Below, piece after piece: positions 63,779 to 64,000 of a stretch of DNA of 64,000 nt. The notes below the pieces were generated by a model. It did not search any database, was not told the DNA's origin, and saw nothing but the letters and a program-made list of their open reading frames with translations. The DNA lies in contig NZ_AP027364.1 in NCBI RefSeq assembly GCF_030295975.1, forward strand, positions 1,550,001-1,614,000. Direction: 5' to 3'. A program made the position numbers and the translations under genes. The DNA comes from Thalassotalea atypica. GTDB lineage: Bacteria; Pseudomonadota; Gammaproteobacteria; Enterobacterales; Alteromonadaceae. Numbering within the stretch: position 1 is the stretch's first letter; each line of letters begins with the position of its first letter.

Positions 63779-64000
63779 ATGAACGATACTTATTTTAAAT
63801 TCATACGCATTTTCATGTTTTATAGCAAAGGTTCTCTGTTTTATTTGTTAGTGTTAGTTAGCATTGTCTCTTATGCGCAAGAACCAGAGCTAGATACAAA
63901 CACAGTAAATCAAACGCTGACCATAGCACTAAGCAATCAGAGCTTTCCTTATCATTTTCTCGATGACAATAATCGACCTGCGGGTATGTTGGTAGATTTC
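63779..64000 (+). CDS. N-terminal part of a periplasmic-binding-domain protein (partial)
   Basis: ATG with AAGGTG six bases upstream, open to the window end (74 codons). A signal peptide or anchor (F-Y-L-L-V-L-V-S-I-V-S-Y-A-Q) precedes T-L-T-I-A-L-S-N-Q-S-F-P-Y-H-F and R-P-A-G-M-L-V-D-F. This is the first lobe of a family 3 solute-binding domain. It could be a transport protein or the sensor part of a larger histidine kinase or diguanylate cyclase. Confidence 0.65.
   Translation, partial: MNDTYFKFIRIFMFYSKGSLFYLLVLVSIVSYAQEPELDTNTVNQTLTIALSNQSFPYHFLDDNNRPAGMLVDF

Overview
The window comes from an AT-rich marine gammaproteobacterium of the order Alteromonadales, most likely the Colwelliaceae (Colwellia/Thalassotalea type). 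This rests on gene content and order: pnp-nlpI, a gltA/sdhCDAB-sucAB-sucCD block, glnS-fur, fldA-ybfE-ybfF/seqA-pgm, cmoAB, gsk and a FadL porin. It is chromosomal. I see no rRNA, tRNA, CRISPR array, complete insertion sequence or prophage.

Layout. 0-5.4 kb: tail of an alpha/beta hydrolase, pnp, nlpI and a secreted metzincin-like peptidase. 5.5-8.4 kb: a CsdA-CsdE sulfur-transfer fusion facing tcdA, then a small membrane protein. 8.4-11.1 kb: an AraC/DJ-1 regulator and a REC-REC-histidine kinase. 11.2-22.8 kb: the TCA cycle block, with gltA divergent from sdhCDAB-sucAB-sucCD. 22.8-25.3 kb: an accessory patch with a substrate-binding protein between two copies of the sucD 3' end, a 46-aa gene, a short TIR-like ORF, and about 1 kb of hairpins and 173-bp tandem repeats. 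25.3-34.2 kb: small membrane proteins, lipoproteins, a beta-lactamase-fold hydrolase, a YbaK-type deacylase, gsk, a Sel1 protein, trxC and several very small genes. 34.3-40.1 kb: fadL, hydrolase, DUF6172 protein, membrane protein, GST, Rossmann protein and a VOC protein. 40.4-50.8 kb: glnS, fur, a CBS-PAS-GGDEF-EAL protein, sixA, fldA-ybfE-DUF2788-ybfF and seqA-pgm. 50.9-56.2 kb: astE and the branched-chain keto-acid dehydrogenase E1alpha, E1beta and E2. 56.5-64 kb: a Hanks-type kinase, VOC protein, dGTPase, periplasmic binding protein, cmoA-cmoB-LysR, and the start of another binding protein.

How they fit. Citrate synthase, succinate dehydrogenase, 2-oxoglutarate dehydrogenase (E1, E2) and succinyl-CoA synthetase form most of the oxidative TCA cycle. 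The bkd genes and fadL feed acyl-CoA into it. Neither keto-acid dehydrogenase has its E3 (Lpd) here, so E3 must be encoded elsewhere. tcdA, cmoA, cmoB, glnS and the YbaK protein concern tRNA modification, charging or editing.

Most unusual items: the CsdA-CsdE fusion; the sucD-tail duplication and the repeat patch beside it; strong leader and intergenic hairpins in the TCA operon; a hairpin that would mask the ribosome binding site of a 67-aa gene; and a kinase with an unrecognised C-terminal half.
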